NCBI GenBank assembly: GCA_020351875.1 | Contig: CP070671.1 | Span: 2,064,965-2,128,964, forward strand | DNA length: 64,000 nucleotides | Source: Chromatiales bacterium | GTDB lineage: Bacteria; Pseudomonadota; Gammaproteobacteria; Steroidobacterales; GCA-2729495 | Direction of reading: 5' to 3' | The notes under the pieces: model-generated | Seen by the model: only the letters and a program-made list of their open reading frames with translations | Told to the model about the DNA's origin: nothing | Database searches by the model: none | Translations under genes and position numbers: made by a program | Shown: piece by piece, positions 41,419 through 50,338 of the stretch | How positions within the stretch are numbered: position 1 is the stretch's first letter | How the letters are laid out: the number at the start of each line of letters is the position of its first letter

Positions 41419-43422
41419 ATGCGCAAGCTCAGTTTCTTGTACGTCAGTGTATTCGCGGCATTCGTCCTGGCTGCCTGTGGCGGCGGGGGCGGTGGCGGCG
41501 GCGCGGGTGGTGCGGCGCCGGCGGCCCTGCCGGGCATGACCACGCTCGCCGTGACCGTCAACGACTCCAGTACGCCCGAGACCGACGCGTTGCTCGCCGC
41601 GTTGCTGGACGAATGCGACCCGGCCACGGATCCCGATGGTTGCGAGGCGCCGCCGGTGGCGGAGTGTCCTGACGGCTCCACGCCCGAGAACGGTGAGTGC
41701 CCGCCAGAGGACCCGGTTAATCAGTTGCTGGTCGAAGTCACGACGGTCACCTTGCTCGGGCCCGATGGTCCGGAAGAAGTCTTCGACGGCAGCCGGGTGG
41801 TCGATCTGTTCAAGCTCAAGGACGGGGTAGAGCTCAAGTTCCTGTCCGCCGAGGCCAAGCCGGGCATCTACGACAAGATCCGCTTGAGGGTCGAAGGCGA
41901 GCCGATGCTGTTTTCCGAGGAATACCCGGACGGCCTCGAGGTGAAATTGCCGGGCAACAAGATCGACCTGAACCCCAGGGAGGAGTTTCGGCTCCTGCCG
42001 GGCGACACGGTGCTGATCGAGCTCGACTGGCATGCCCGGAGATCCCTGAAGCTCAACAATGATCCGCCGATCTTGCGGCCGGTGATCTTCGTATCGATCG
42101 AAATCGAGTCGCGACCGATCGATCGCATCGTGCGGGCCAGTGGCATCGTGGGTGATATCGAATCTGATGAGTTCGAGCTGTGTATGGCGGCCTTCATCCA
42201 GCCGATTCGCCTGCCAGGGGAGGGCGATGAGCCCCCCACCGCGAACGAGGGAGGCGGCAGCCACGGGGACGAGGAATGTATCGACATCATCGTCACGGAC
42301 AAGACCGGCCTGTTCGACGAGAACGGCGAACCCAAGACGCTGGAAGACCTGTCTGAGGGCGACCCGCTGACGGTCATCGGCTTGCTGAGAGTCGAGTCCG
42401 ACATGATGGACGAATGCGACGAGGCAGCCATTCCGGAGAACGAGTGCAACGAGGTCACACCGCGGACGGCGATGACCCACGACAACGGCCAAGGTCGGGG
42501 CCATTCCGACAGCAATAGCGACTCGGACAGCGATTCCGGCAACGGCAACGGCAACGGTAACGGTAACGGCAACGGCAACGGCAACGGTAACGGGAACGGC
42601 AACGGTAACGGTAACGGCAATGGCGGGGGCCATTCCGATAGCGACAGCGACTCGGACAGCGACAGCGACTCGGACAGCGATAGCGACTCGGATAGTGACG
42701 ACCGACCGCGGCTAAGCCTGGAAATCGTCGCGGCGGTGGTCGAATGCGGCCCGCCGGGCACCTGGATCCGCGAACGCGGCACGCTCGAAACTGCGCCCGA
42801 CGGCATGGGCGAGTTCGACTTCCGCCTCGCCGGGCCCGAGGGCCGGCTGCTCATCGGCAAGGTCTATCCCGAGACCCGCATCTTCGTGCGCAGCAAGGAC
42901 GACGGGATCATGGAGATCGGCGCCGAGGAGCTCGAAGCGGGTGACCGCGCGATCGTCGAGGCCGTGTTCATCCCGGGTGATGACACGGGGCCGACGCCGA
43001 AGCAGACCCCGCAGGACTGCGATGAGGCCTCGATACCGGAAGAGTGCCAGGAAGTGCCGGAGATACTGGACGGCACCCTGCGAATTGCCATCATGCTGGC
43101 CACGATGGGCGACGACGGCGGCGAGCCGCCGCCCGTCCCGGCTGAGAGCGTCGACGGAATCCTGCTGAGCGTGGATCTGGAGACGGGTCAGTTGATGGTG
43201 GCAACCGTCACCGGCGATCGCTGCGTCAACACCGACGAGGACACGACGTTCCTGCAGGTCGTGAACACCGAGGAGGATCCGGACTTCTTCCCGGCCACCA
43301 TCGAAGACCTGGAGGTGGGCAGTTTCGTGCTGGCGACGGGCGACACCGGGGGTTGTATCGAGGCAAATGTCGTCGTGGCCCGCGGCCCCGACGAGCTGCC
43401 GGATCCCGATCCGTCACCATAG
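41419..43422 (+). CDS. DUF4382-like lipoprotein with Gly-Asn and Ser-Asp repeats
   Basis: 667 residues. Lipobox LAACG followed by a poly-Gly linker. The N-terminal part (MTTLAVTVNDSST..., LLVEVTTVTLLGPDG, VDLFKLKDG, PGIYDKIRLRVEG) matches DUF4382 surface proteins. Residues about 363-428 are (SD)n, (GN)n, then (SD)n repeats. The C-terminal half has paired Cys blocks and an OB-like fold. Highly acidic and probably surface exposed; the SD region could bind calcium. A terminator follows. Confidence 0.8.
   Translation: MRKLSFLYVSVFAAFVLAACGGGGGGGGAGGAAPAALPGMTTLAVTVNDSSTPETDALLAALLDECDPATDPDGCEAPPVAECPDGSTPENGECPPEDPVNQLLVEVTTVTLLGPDGPEEVFDGSRVVDLFKLKDGVELKFLSAEAKPGIYDKIRLRVEGEPMLFSEEYPDGLEVKLPGNKIDLNPREEFRLLPGDTVLIELDWHARRSLKLNNDPPILRPVIFVSIEIESRPIDRIVRASGIVGDIESDEFELCMAAFIQPIRLPGEGDEPPTANEGGGSHGDEECIDIIVTDKTGLFDENGEPKTLEDLSEGDPLTVIGLLRVESDMMDECDEAAIPENECNEVTPRTAMTHDNGQGRGHSDSNSDSDSDSGNGNGNGNGNGNGNGNGNGNGNGNGNGNGGGHSDSDSDSDSDSDSDSDSDSDSDDRPRLSLEIVAAVVECGPPGTWIRERGTLETAPDGMGEFDFRLAGPEGRLLIGKVYPETRIFVRSKDDGIMEIGAEELEAGDRAIVEAVFIPGDDTGPTPKQTPQDCDEASIPEECQEVPEILDGTLRIAIMLATMGDDGGEPPPVPAESVDGILLSVDLETGQLMVATVTGDRCVNTDEDTTFLQVVNTEEDPDFFPATIEDLEVGSFVLATGDTGGCIEANVVVARGPDELPDPDPSP
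42499..42703. repeat. hexanucleotide repeat tract in coding sequence
   Basis: About 14 tandem GGCAAC/GGTAAC units (42538-42621) between two GACAGC/GACTCG-type tracts (about 42508-42537 and 42638-42700). Each SD tract is preceded by GGGGCCATTCCGA. In-frame variation in copy number is expected by slippage. Confidence 0.9.
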
Positions 43423-43455
43423 GGCCAGTAACCGACGACTCAGTCCGTTGTACCA

Positions 43456-43491
43456 AGCCCGGCGCGCCGATGGCGCGTCGGGCTTTCTTTT
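43456..43491 (+). terminator. rho-independent terminator
   Basis: AGCCCGGCGCGCC (43456-43468) and GGCGCGTCGGGCT (43472-43484) form a stem with one mismatch and a three-base loop, followed by TTCTTTT. It lies 34 bases after the lipoprotein stop. Confidence 0.88.
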
Positions 43492-43512
43492 GCGCGTGGC
43501 TTTTGCCTGCCG

Positions 43513-43556
43513 CTAACCCCACACCTCGTTGGCAATGTCGCCGATCAGTGCCAGCT
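43513..43556 (-). pseudogene. 3' remnant of a MetE-like gene
   Basis: The minus strand reads LALIGDIANEVWG then TAG, almost identical to the C-terminus LALIVQIADEVWG of the intact gene at 45171-46274. The 43-base stretch also matches at DNA level (ACCCCACACCTCGT.GGC). Only about 14 codons remain. It indicates a former tandem duplicate, or a break and re-insertion. Confidence 0.7.
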
Positions 43557-43649
43557 TTCAGAGGAAAAGCCAGGAAAAGGTGCCTGGTTTATTTGTTGAA
43601 AGATGGGCCATGCACGTTTTCCGTTTTCCCCCGCTTTTTGCCGCGAAAT

Positions 43650-45050
43650 TCAGGGCAGGCAGGCGAGATCGCGCTCGAAGCGCAGGTTGTCGATGATGGG
43701 GCGGGTGTCTTGCGGGGTCGAGGTTTGGAAGCGCACCCGGTAGATCTCGCCCAGTTGCCCGAGCATTAGCGTGCCGGTCTTTGTCGTGCAACACGTGCTC
43801 GATACGGCCGACTTGGCCGTGCCGAGCACGGCGCCGTCGGCGCCGATGGCGGTCATCAGCACGCTGGCCCCGGGCTCGGCGAACACGTCCGCGCCCACGC
43901 GGGTGACTGGCGTGTCAAAGTTCACGGTGATGTGAAACGGGGTCTCCGGCGGCGGGTTGAAGCGCCGCTCGTTGTCCCACACCACCGTGTTCCCTGTGGC
44001 GAGGCGCCGGTATTCCGGGCCGCGGGTCGTGTCGCCGGCGGCGCTGGCGAAATGCAGGCATTCGGTGGCGTAGTCGTCCGCCACCGCGGCGAACGCCGCC
44101 GGCAGTGAGCCATCGGGCAGGGTTTCGAAATCCAGGGTCACCGGCGCTGTCGGCGACACGAATACCGACACGACGTCGGTGCCGCCGGAATCGGCCTGGC
44201 GCCTGCCGTCGCGGGCCTGGAGTTCGAACTGTAACTCCGTCGTCGCAGTGACCGGCGGTGCGATCAGTGTGGGGTTCGACGTGGCGGCTTCGCTCAGCGT
44301 GACTGCCGGCCCGGCCCGCTGGGTCCAGTTGACGGCGGCGATGCGACCGTCGCCGTCCACGGTGCTTGCCTGCAGCTGCACGACGTCACCCGCTTTCACG
44401 GCCTGGTCCGGTCCGGCGTCGACTTCGGGCGGCGGCGGTTCTTCCGGTTCCGGCGGCTTCGGCCGATTGATGTCGCCGCTGGTGGCAATGACGGTGGAAC
44501 CGACAAGCGCCACCAGGCCGGCCGCCACGATCAGTGCAGTGACTGATACTCGCGTTGTAGCGGCGAGGGCCCGCCGGGTCACCTTGCGGTTCTGCAACAG
44601 CGCGTAGGCCAGGCCGCAGCCCAGTAGTGTGAAGGCCAGGTCAAGGGGATCCATGCGGCCGTTTTGCAGGTAAGCGCCGAGGTGGTCGAGCACCGGCCAG
44701 CGGTCGAAAAATGCCGGCAGTCTGGCCGTTACGGTGGGGGCGATGCTGTCGGCCTGGGCGATTTCCAGCGCGCAGCTCACCACCAGCCAGAAACTGCAGG
44801 CCGCACCGGCCGCGAACCGCCACGGGCGCAGCACCAGGCCGGTGAGCAGGCAGAACGCCACCGCGTGCAGGAAAGAGGGCAGGCTCCATCCCCACGCGCT
44901 GGCCAGCCACGGCCAGTCGAGTTGGGCCTGCCAGGCGGTCGGTAACAGGTACGCGGTGCCTTGCGGACGGCCGGCGACGTAAACCATCGCGCCGGCGCCG
45001 AGGCACATCACGGCAAGTATCGCGAGTGATTTCGTGGAACGGCTGTTCAT
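43650..45050 (-). CDS. VanZ-like membrane protein with PKD-like extracellular domain
   Basis: 466 residues. The first 150 hold four hydrophobic segments with VanZ-like features (SFLHAVAFCLLTGLVLRPW; VLDHLGAYLQNGRMDPLDLAFTLLG); a further helix at about 175-195 exports the rest. Then PPEVDAGPDQAVKAGDVVQLQAS...AAVNWTQRAGPAVTLSEA, a PKD/REJ-like beta-sandwich (about 215-300), and a C-terminal beta-rich domain (FETLPDGSLPA...) with Cys pairs. Role unknown; perhaps cell-surface adhesion or sensing. Single gene. Confidence 0.75.
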   Translation of the reverse strand: MNSRSTKSLAILAVMCLGAGAMVYVAGRPQGTAYLLPTAWQAQLDWPWLASAWGWSLPSFLHAVAFCLLTGLVLRPWRFAAGAACSFWLVVSCALEIAQADSIAPTVTARLPAFFDRWPVLDHLGAYLQNGRMDPLDLAFTLLGCGLAYALLQNRKVTRRALAATTRVSVTALIVAAGLVALVGSTVIATSGDINRPKPPEPEEPPPPEVDAGPDQAVKAGDVVQLQASTVDGDGRIAAVNWTQRAGPAVTLSEAATSNPTLIAPPVTATTELQFELQARDGRRQADSGGTDVVSVFVSPTAPVTLDFETLPDGSLPAAFAAVADDYATECLHFASAAGDTTRGPEYRRLATGNTVVWDNERRFNPPPETPFHITVNFDTPVTRVGADVFAEPGASVLMTAIGADGAVLGTAKSAVSSTCCTTKTGTLMLGQLGEIYRVRFQTSTPQDTRPIIDNLRFERDLACLP

Positions 45051-45170
45051 GACAAGCTCTTGTTTAGGGATAACTTGACTCGCCTGCCCGCCAGAAACAA
45101 GTCTGAATCCGGGGGCAGTTAACTTAATGGCGTCTTAATCACTCGAACGGGCCACCAATCCACCTGTTTC

Positions 45171-46274
45171 CTAACCCCACACCTCGTCGGCGATCTGCAC
45201 GATCAGCGCTAGCTTTTGCCACTGTTCCTCTTCGGCCAACAGGTTGCCTTCTTCAGTGCTGGCAAAGCCGCACTGGGGGCTGAGGCAGAGTTGTTCCAGG
45301 TCTGCGTAGCGGGTGGCTTCGTCGATACGGCGCAGGACGTCATCGCGTGTCTCGATGGTGCCGGTCTTGGTGGTGATCAGGCCCAGCACCACCAGCTTGT
45401 CCTTCGGCAGGAAGCGCAGCGGCTCGAAGCCGCCGGCGCGGTCGGTGTCGTATTCCAGGAAATAGCCGTCTACGTTGGTCTCGTTGAACAGGATGTCGGC
45501 GATGGGTTCGTAGCCACCCTGGCTGAACCAGCTGGAACGGTAATTGCCGCGACAGGAATGCGTGGTGACGCGCAGGTCCGCCGGGCGATTGGCCAGCGCC
45601 TTGTTGATGGTGGCGGTGTAGGTGTGTGCCAGTGCATCCGGGTCTGTGCCCTTGGCCTTGAGCTGTTCGCGCTGCTCCGGGTCGCAGAGGTGCGCGAAGA
45701 TCGTGTCGTCGAGTTGCAGGTAGCGGCAACCGGCGTCATAAAAAGCCTGCATGGCATCTTTGTAAGTCTGCGCGAGATCGGCAAAGAACTGGTCGAGATC
45801 CGGATAGACCGCCTGGCTGATCTCTTCGCGCCCGGTGCGAAAGTGCAGCACGCTGGGCGACGGGATGGTCATCTTGGCCGTGTGCTTCGTGGTCGTCTGC
45901 AAGAACCGGAAATGGTCGAGCATCGGGTGACCGTCGAAGGACACGCGGCCGGTGACCCGCACGTTGTCGGACCCTGTCTCGATGTCCTTGAACTGGATGC
46001 TTCGCTGCACCCGGTCGATGCCTTGCAGGCCCCAGTAGAAATCGAAGTGCCACTGCGAGCGGCGGAACTCGCCGTCGGTCACCGCCTGCAGGCCGATCTG
46101 TTCCTGCTTGCGGACGATCTTCTCGATTTCGCGGTCTTCGACCGCGCGCAGCGCGTCTGCGCTGAGTTCGCCGGCGGCGACCTGCAGCCGGGCCGCTTTC
46201 AGCGGCGCAGTGCGCAGCAGGCTGCCGACCATGTCGGCGCGAAAGGGTGGCAGGGTGCGAGCCAGGCCCCTCAT
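45171..46274 (-). CDS. MetE-like cobalamin-independent methyltransferase (YxjG type)
   Basis: 367 residues corresponding to the catalytic C-terminal barrel of MetE. Blocks: FRADMVGSLLR, GLQAVTDGEFRRSQWHFDFYWGL, YLQLDDTIFAHLCD, THSCRGN (Zn His and Cys), GLITTKTGTIE, LCLSPQCGFAST (Zn Cys). It lacks the N-terminal MetE half, like YxjG/YxjH. Probably transfers a methyl group to a thiol such as homocysteine from a donor not visible in sequence. No S-box or cobalamin riboswitch seen upstream. Confidence 0.88.
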   Translation of the reverse strand: MRGLARTLPPFRADMVGSLLRTAPLKAARLQVAAGELSADALRAVEDREIEKIVRKQEQIGLQAVTDGEFRRSQWHFDFYWGLQGIDRVQRSIQFKDIETGSDNVRVTGRVSFDGHPMLDHFRFLQTTTKHTAKMTIPSPSVLHFRTGREEISQAVYPDLDQFFADLAQTYKDAMQAFYDAGCRYLQLDDTIFAHLCDPEQREQLKAKGTDPDALAHTYTATINKALANRPADLRVTTHSCRGNYRSSWFSQGGYEPIADILFNETNVDGYFLEYDTDRAGGFEPLRFLPKDKLVVLGLITTKTGTIETRDDVLRRIDEATRYADLEQLCLSPQCGFASTEEGNLLAEEEQWQKLALIVQIADEVWG

Positions 46275-46342
46275 CGGGCCAGCAACTTAGCGCGGACGTT
46301 CACTGGGTCTCGGCAGAATAGCCCCGGCACCTTGCCGAGAAA

Positions 46343-48484
46343 CTACACAGCCTCGAGCTGGCCCGGGTCGGCGGTTTCCTGGTCCGGCACCCGGGTGACC
46401 TCGCACATCAGGCCTTTCAGGTTCGTGGCGCCGGATTCCGGGCCCACATGCAGGTCGTCGGTGAGCAAGTTGATGTTGCAGTCGCGGTAGCCATAGCCAG
46501 GCGCGTCGAGCTCCGGGTACCACCAGCCAAACTCCGCGGCGACCACGCGCGGGTCGATGCCGTCGAAGACCCGGGCCTTGTGCTTCACCTTGCCGCGCGG
46601 GTTTTCGATGTACACCCAGTCGCCGTCGGCAATGCCCCGGGCCGCGGCCGCATCCGGATGCAGCGTGAGCAGCGGGGCGGGGTGCTTTTTCCGCAGGAAC
46701 TTGCTGTGCCGGTGCTCGGACCCGAAGTACTCCTTCACCCGGGTGCCGGTCGTCAGCACCAGTGGGTATTTCTGCACGAACTCCGGCTCGCGGGCCGGCG
46801 ATTCGGGCGGTTCCATGTGCGCCGGCAGCGGGTCGTAACCCCAGTCGGCGTTCTGCTGGATGTATAACTCGAACTTGCCGCTGGGCGACTTGAAGCCTTC
46901 GGTCTCGTACTTGCGGAACGTCGGCTCGTTGCGCAGGTACCCCATGTCCTTGAACTGCTCCCAGGTGATGCCTTCCGGCTCGAGGATATAGTCCAGCGAA
47001 TCTTCGTAGGAATCCCAGAACTGGTCTTCGAAGCCGAGTTTCTTGCCCAGTTCGTTCAGGATTTCGATGTCGCTCATCGCTTCGCCTTCCGGCTCCACGA
47101 TCTTCGGCCGCGGGAAGATGTAGCCGTGGGACTTCCAGTAGTCGGCAATGTTGTCGAACTCGAGCCAGGTGGCCGCTGGCAGCACGATGTCGGCCAGCTC
47201 GGTAGACGGGGTCGGGAACACGTCGGCCATCACCAGGAACTCGACTTTTTTCAGGCAGCGCTCCACCCGTTCGGTGTTCTCGCGGGCCACCAGCGGATTG
47301 CTGCCCATGATCAGCAGCGCCCGCGCCTGGTAGGGGTCGCCGTACTCGATCGCGTCCCACACCGCGTGCGGGCTGGTGCGATTGATGGACGCGGCCAGGC
47401 GGTACTTTTCACCGCCCAGCATCCGGTCCACCGCGTCGTGAAAATTCTGCCCGCAGAACTCCATGCGCGGCAGGCCCGGGGGCGGGCCGAACATCACGTT
47501 GCCGCCCGGCGCGTCGAGGTTGCCGGTCAGCGCACTCATGTAAATCAGGCAGCGGTCGGAGTTCGCACAGTTCACGTTGTGCTCGATGCCGACACCCCAC
47601 TGGATCGCGGCCGGCTTGATCTCGGCGAACAATCGGGCTGCGGCAATGATCTTGTCCTTCGGCACCCACGTAATCTGCTCGGCGACCTCGGGTGTGTATT
47701 CCTTCAGGCGCTCGGCGAACTGGTCGAAACCGTGGCTGTACTTTTCGACAAACTCCTTGTCATACAGGTCTTCTGCCACCATCACGTGCATCATCGCCAT
47801 CGCCAGCGCCACGTCGGTGCCGGGCCGCAACTGCAGCCAGATGTCGGCCTTTTCCGCCAGCTTGGTGCGCTGCGGGTCCACCACGATGTACTTCGGGTGA
47901 TGTTTCAGGTTCAGCGCCAGGTTCACGCCGATGTACTCATCAGCGTTGGACACGATGGTGTTGCTGCCCCAGGACATGATGCACTGCGGGTGGTTGTCGT
48001 AATCGACGATCGGGACCGACATGCCGAGTTGTTTCGACACCGCCAGCCGCGGCAGGTAGCAGATGTGGCCGTTGGCCAGCACGTTCGGCGAACCGAAGGC
48101 ATTCGCCAGCCGATAAATAAAGCGGTGGTGGCTGCGGCCGGTGCCGTGCCCGAACACCACGGCCTCGGGGCCGGACTCGTCTTTAATCTGGTTGAACTTC
48201 GCCGCGATTGCCGTCAGCGCCTCGTCCCAGCTGATGCGCTCCCACTTGCCCTCGCCCCGTTCGCCGGCGCGTCGCATCGGGTACTTCAGCCGGTCGGGGT
48301 GATACTGCATGTCGTCGATGAACCCGCGGGCCTTGCGGCACAGGTAGCCCTTGCTGATCGGGTGTGCCTTGTCGGGCAGGATCCGCGTGGCTTTGCCGCC
48401 CACCACTTCGACATAGGCCCCGCAGCCGGCATGCCCGCAGGCGCGGCAGTTGGTGCGAACTCGGGTGGTGACTTCGGTATCCAT
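46343..48484 (-). CDS. molybdopterin oxidoreductase, catalytic subunit
   Basis: 713 residues. N-terminal 4Fe-4S site from Cys13, Cys16, Cys21 and Cys49 (NCRACGHAGCG...YLCRKARG); the second gap is four residues rather than the usual three. Typical DMSO-reductase-family blocks: GHGTGRSHHRFIYRLANAFG, SWGSN, GNLDAPGGN, LLIMGSNPL, DIVLPAATWLE. Cys142 in GHICYLPRLA is a likely Mo/W ligand. No twin-arginine signal, so cytoplasmic; no partner subunit adjacent. The reaction is not deducible; acetylene-hydratase and thiosulfate-reductase-like enzymes are relatives. Confidence 0.88.
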   Translation of the reverse strand: MDTEVTTRVRTNCRACGHAGCGAYVEVVGGKATRILPDKAHPISKGYLCRKARGFIDDMQYHPDRLKYPMRRAGERGEGKWERISWDEALTAIAAKFNQIKDESGPEAVVFGHGTGRSHHRFIYRLANAFGSPNVLANGHICYLPRLAVSKQLGMSVPIVDYDNHPQCIMSWGSNTIVSNADEYIGVNLALNLKHHPKYIVVDPQRTKLAEKADIWLQLRPGTDVALAMAMMHVMVAEDLYDKEFVEKYSHGFDQFAERLKEYTPEVAEQITWVPKDKIIAAARLFAEIKPAAIQWGVGIEHNVNCANSDRCLIYMSALTGNLDAPGGNVMFGPPPGLPRMEFCGQNFHDAVDRMLGGEKYRLAASINRTSPHAVWDAIEYGDPYQARALLIMGSNPLVARENTERVERCLKKVEFLVMADVFPTPSTELADIVLPAATWLEFDNIADYWKSHGYIFPRPKIVEPEGEAMSDIEILNELGKKLGFEDQFWDSYEDSLDYILEPEGITWEQFKDMGYLRNEPTFRKYETEGFKSPSGKFELYIQQNADWGYDPLPAHMEPPESPAREPEFVQKYPLVLTTGTRVKEYFGSEHRHSKFLRKKHPAPLLTLHPDAAAARGIADGDWVYIENPRGKVKHKARVFDGIDPRVVAAEFGWWYPELDAPGYGYRDCNINLLTDDLHVGPESGATNLKGLMCEVTRVPDQETADPGQLEAV

Positions 48485-48629
48485 GGCAGTGTCTCGCTGT
48501 GGGCGTCACGCAGCATCAGGGTGCCGCGTCGGCCTGAACCCCTGATACTACAATGAGTTGACGGGGTCGGACCACGCTAACTGGTTGACTCGTATAAGAA
48601 TCCACCCCGCCCAGGGCCGATTTTCGCGC

Positions 48630-48667
48630 TTAGCGGCCGCTTTTCACCGCTGAAAAGCGCCGTCTAA
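48630..48667 (-). terminator. hairpin after the aldo/keto reductase gene
   Basis: TTAGCGGCCGCTTTTC (48630-48645) pairs with GAAAAGCGCCGTCTAA (48652-48667) with a few mismatches and a six-base loop. It lies three bases past the reductase stop on the minus strand. No long T-run follows, so strength is unsure. Confidence 0.5.
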
Positions 48668-48669
48668 GG

Positions 48670-49647
48670 CTAGCTTCTCGCCGGGCCGAAGCGCTCCGCG
48701 GGCAACGCGGTGATCTCGTCGATCTCCTCCAGTTCCTGGGAACCGGGCCGCCATTCACCGGCCTTCACGTTCTGCTCGAGCTGGGTCGGGCTCGTCACGC
48801 CCGCAATCACGCTGGACACCTGCGGCCGGCTCGCCAGCCAGCCCATGGCCAGGTCCAGCAGTGAATGGTCGTAGCGCTGGCAGACTTCTTTCAGCGCTTC
48901 GACCTTCGTCACCTTGTCGTCCGATGCAAAGGCGCTGGCCGCGAACTGTTGCCACTTGTTCAGCCGCGTGCCTTCGGGAAAAGGTTCGTCTTTCTTGTAC
49001 TTGCCGGTCAGCAAGCCACTTTCCAGCGGGAAGTAGGGCAGGATGCCGAGCCCGAACTTCTCGCACACCGGCACCACGTCTTTCTCGATGTCGCGGGTCA
49101 ACAGGCTGTAGCGGTTCTGTGCACTCACGTAGGGCGTGATATTGGCCGTGCGCGCAGTCCACTCCGCATCGGTGATCTGCCAGCCGTTGTAGTTCGAGCA
49201 ACCGATGTAGCGCACCTTGCCCTGGTGCACCAGGTCGTCTAGCGCACGCAGCGTTTCTTCCACCGGCGTGTTCGTGTCGTAGAAGTGAATCTGGTACAGG
49301 TCGATGTAGTCGGTGCCCAGCCTCTGCAGGCTCGCTTCCACCGCCTGCATCACGTAGCGCCGCGAGCCGCCCTGCATGTCGAGACGCTCGCTGGACATCG
49401 GCCCGGCAAACTTCGTGGCCACCACCACTTCCGCGCGCCGCGCGCCCAGGGCCCGGCCGAGGTATTCCTCCGACTTGCCGCGGTCGCCGTAGACATCGGC
49501 CACGTCGAACAGGTTCACGCCGAGTTCCAGTGCCGTGTGCACGATGGCCGCGGACTCCGCGTCGTCATTCATCGTGTGAAAGTTCATGCAGCCCAGGCCG
49601 ACGACGGAGACCTTCAGGCCCGAGTGGCCGAGATTCTTGTATTCCAT
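48670..49647 (-). CDS. aldo/keto reductase
   Basis: 325 residues from ATG 49647 (AAGGA upstream). TIM-barrel AKR motifs: LGHSGLKVSVVGLGCM, Asp/Tyr in FDVADVYGDRGKSEE, Lys in VVATKFAG, His in DLYQIHFYD, ALDDLVHQGKVRYIGCSN, and SSVIAGVTSPTQLEQN near the C-terminus. NADPH-dependent carbonyl reduction, cytoplasmic. Substrate unknown. The thioesterase gene lies 31 bases upstream on the same strand. Confidence 0.93.
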   Translation of the reverse strand: MEYKNLGHSGLKVSVVGLGCMNFHTMNDDAESAAIVHTALELGVNLFDVADVYGDRGKSEEYLGRALGARRAEVVVATKFAGPMSSERLDMQGGSRRYVMQAVEASLQRLGTDYIDLYQIHFYDTNTPVEETLRALDDLVHQGKVRYIGCSNYNGWQITDAEWTARTANITPYVSAQNRYSLLTRDIEKDVVPVCEKFGLGILPYFPLESGLLTGKYKKDEPFPEGTRLNKWQQFAASAFASDDKVTKVEALKEVCQRYDHSLLDLAMGWLASRPQVSSVIAGVTSPTQLEQNVKAGEWRPGSQELEEIDEITALPAERFGPARS

Positions 49648-49678
49648 GTCCTTATCCTCGGATCCGGATGGTGTAAGA

Positions 49679-50161
49679 CTATTGTGCGCGGCTCCGACTC
49701 GCAATTCGTGCATCGCGGCGGTACTGGGCCGCCTCGTAACGCCGCTTTTCTTCATCGGTGTGGGGCAATACCGGCGGTGCGGAGCTGGGTTTGCCGTCCT
49801 GGTCCAGTGCGACGAAGGTCAGGTAGGCGGACACCACGTGCCGGGTATCGCCGCTGTGGCTGTCTTCCGCAACCACGCGCACGCCGATTTCCATCGAACT
49901 GCGCCACGAACGATTGACTGCCGCCTTGATGATCAGCGTTTCACCGGCCCGCGCCGGTGCCACGAAGTTCAGGCTGTCGACAGCTGCGGTGACGCAGGAC
50001 TTGCCGCTGTGCCGTTCGGCCACGATTAGTGCGATGCGATCGCAAAGGCTCATGACCACGCCGCCGAAAACCGTGTACTTGGAGTTCAGGTCGTTCGGAA
50101 AAATCTTGTAGACGTTCTGCTCGACAGCCGACTCTGCCGGTGCTTTGCCCTTCGTGGTCAT
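49679..50161 (-). CDS. acyl-CoA thioesterase, YciA-like hotdog fold
   Basis: 160 residues from ATG 50161. Hotdog pattern: IFPNDLNSKYTVFGGVVMSLCDRIALIVAERH (GG and catalytic Asp region), VTAAVDSLNFVAPARAGETL, RSSMEIGVRVVAED, HVVSAYLTFVALD. It hydrolyses acyl-CoA to free acid in the cytoplasm. Longer in-frame starts (to 50209) add no homologous sequence. Confidence 0.88.
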   Translation of the reverse strand: MTTKGKAPAESAVEQNVYKIFPNDLNSKYTVFGGVVMSLCDRIALIVAERHSGKSCVTAAVDSLNFVAPARAGETLIIKAAVNRSWRSSMEIGVRVVAEDSHSGDTRHVVSAYLTFVALDQDGKPSSAPPVLPHTDEEKRRYEAAQYRRDARIASRSRAQ

Positions 50162-50338
50162 ATACAGAGGCTCCCGCGCCACCCGGCCCGATTTCCGGGA
50201 TTTTGTCATATTGCCGGACCCGCGCGACCCGCTGAATCCGTTGCAGGACGAGGTCTGTAGCGCCGTGGCAACAAAATGGAACCGCGTGGCCCGTACCCGA
50301 TCTAAAATAGTAACGATAACCTTTCGAGGTGAACTGAT

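Noticed and set aside
42499-42703. CRISPR-like tandem repeats
   Set aside because: Units are six bases, contiguous and translated as Gly-Asn or Ser-Asp; there are no spacers.
45051-45170. Possible S-box or cobalamin riboswitch near the MetE-like gene
   Set aside because: The gene is on the minus strand and starts at 46274; neither that upstream region nor this spacer shows the conserved helices of such elements.
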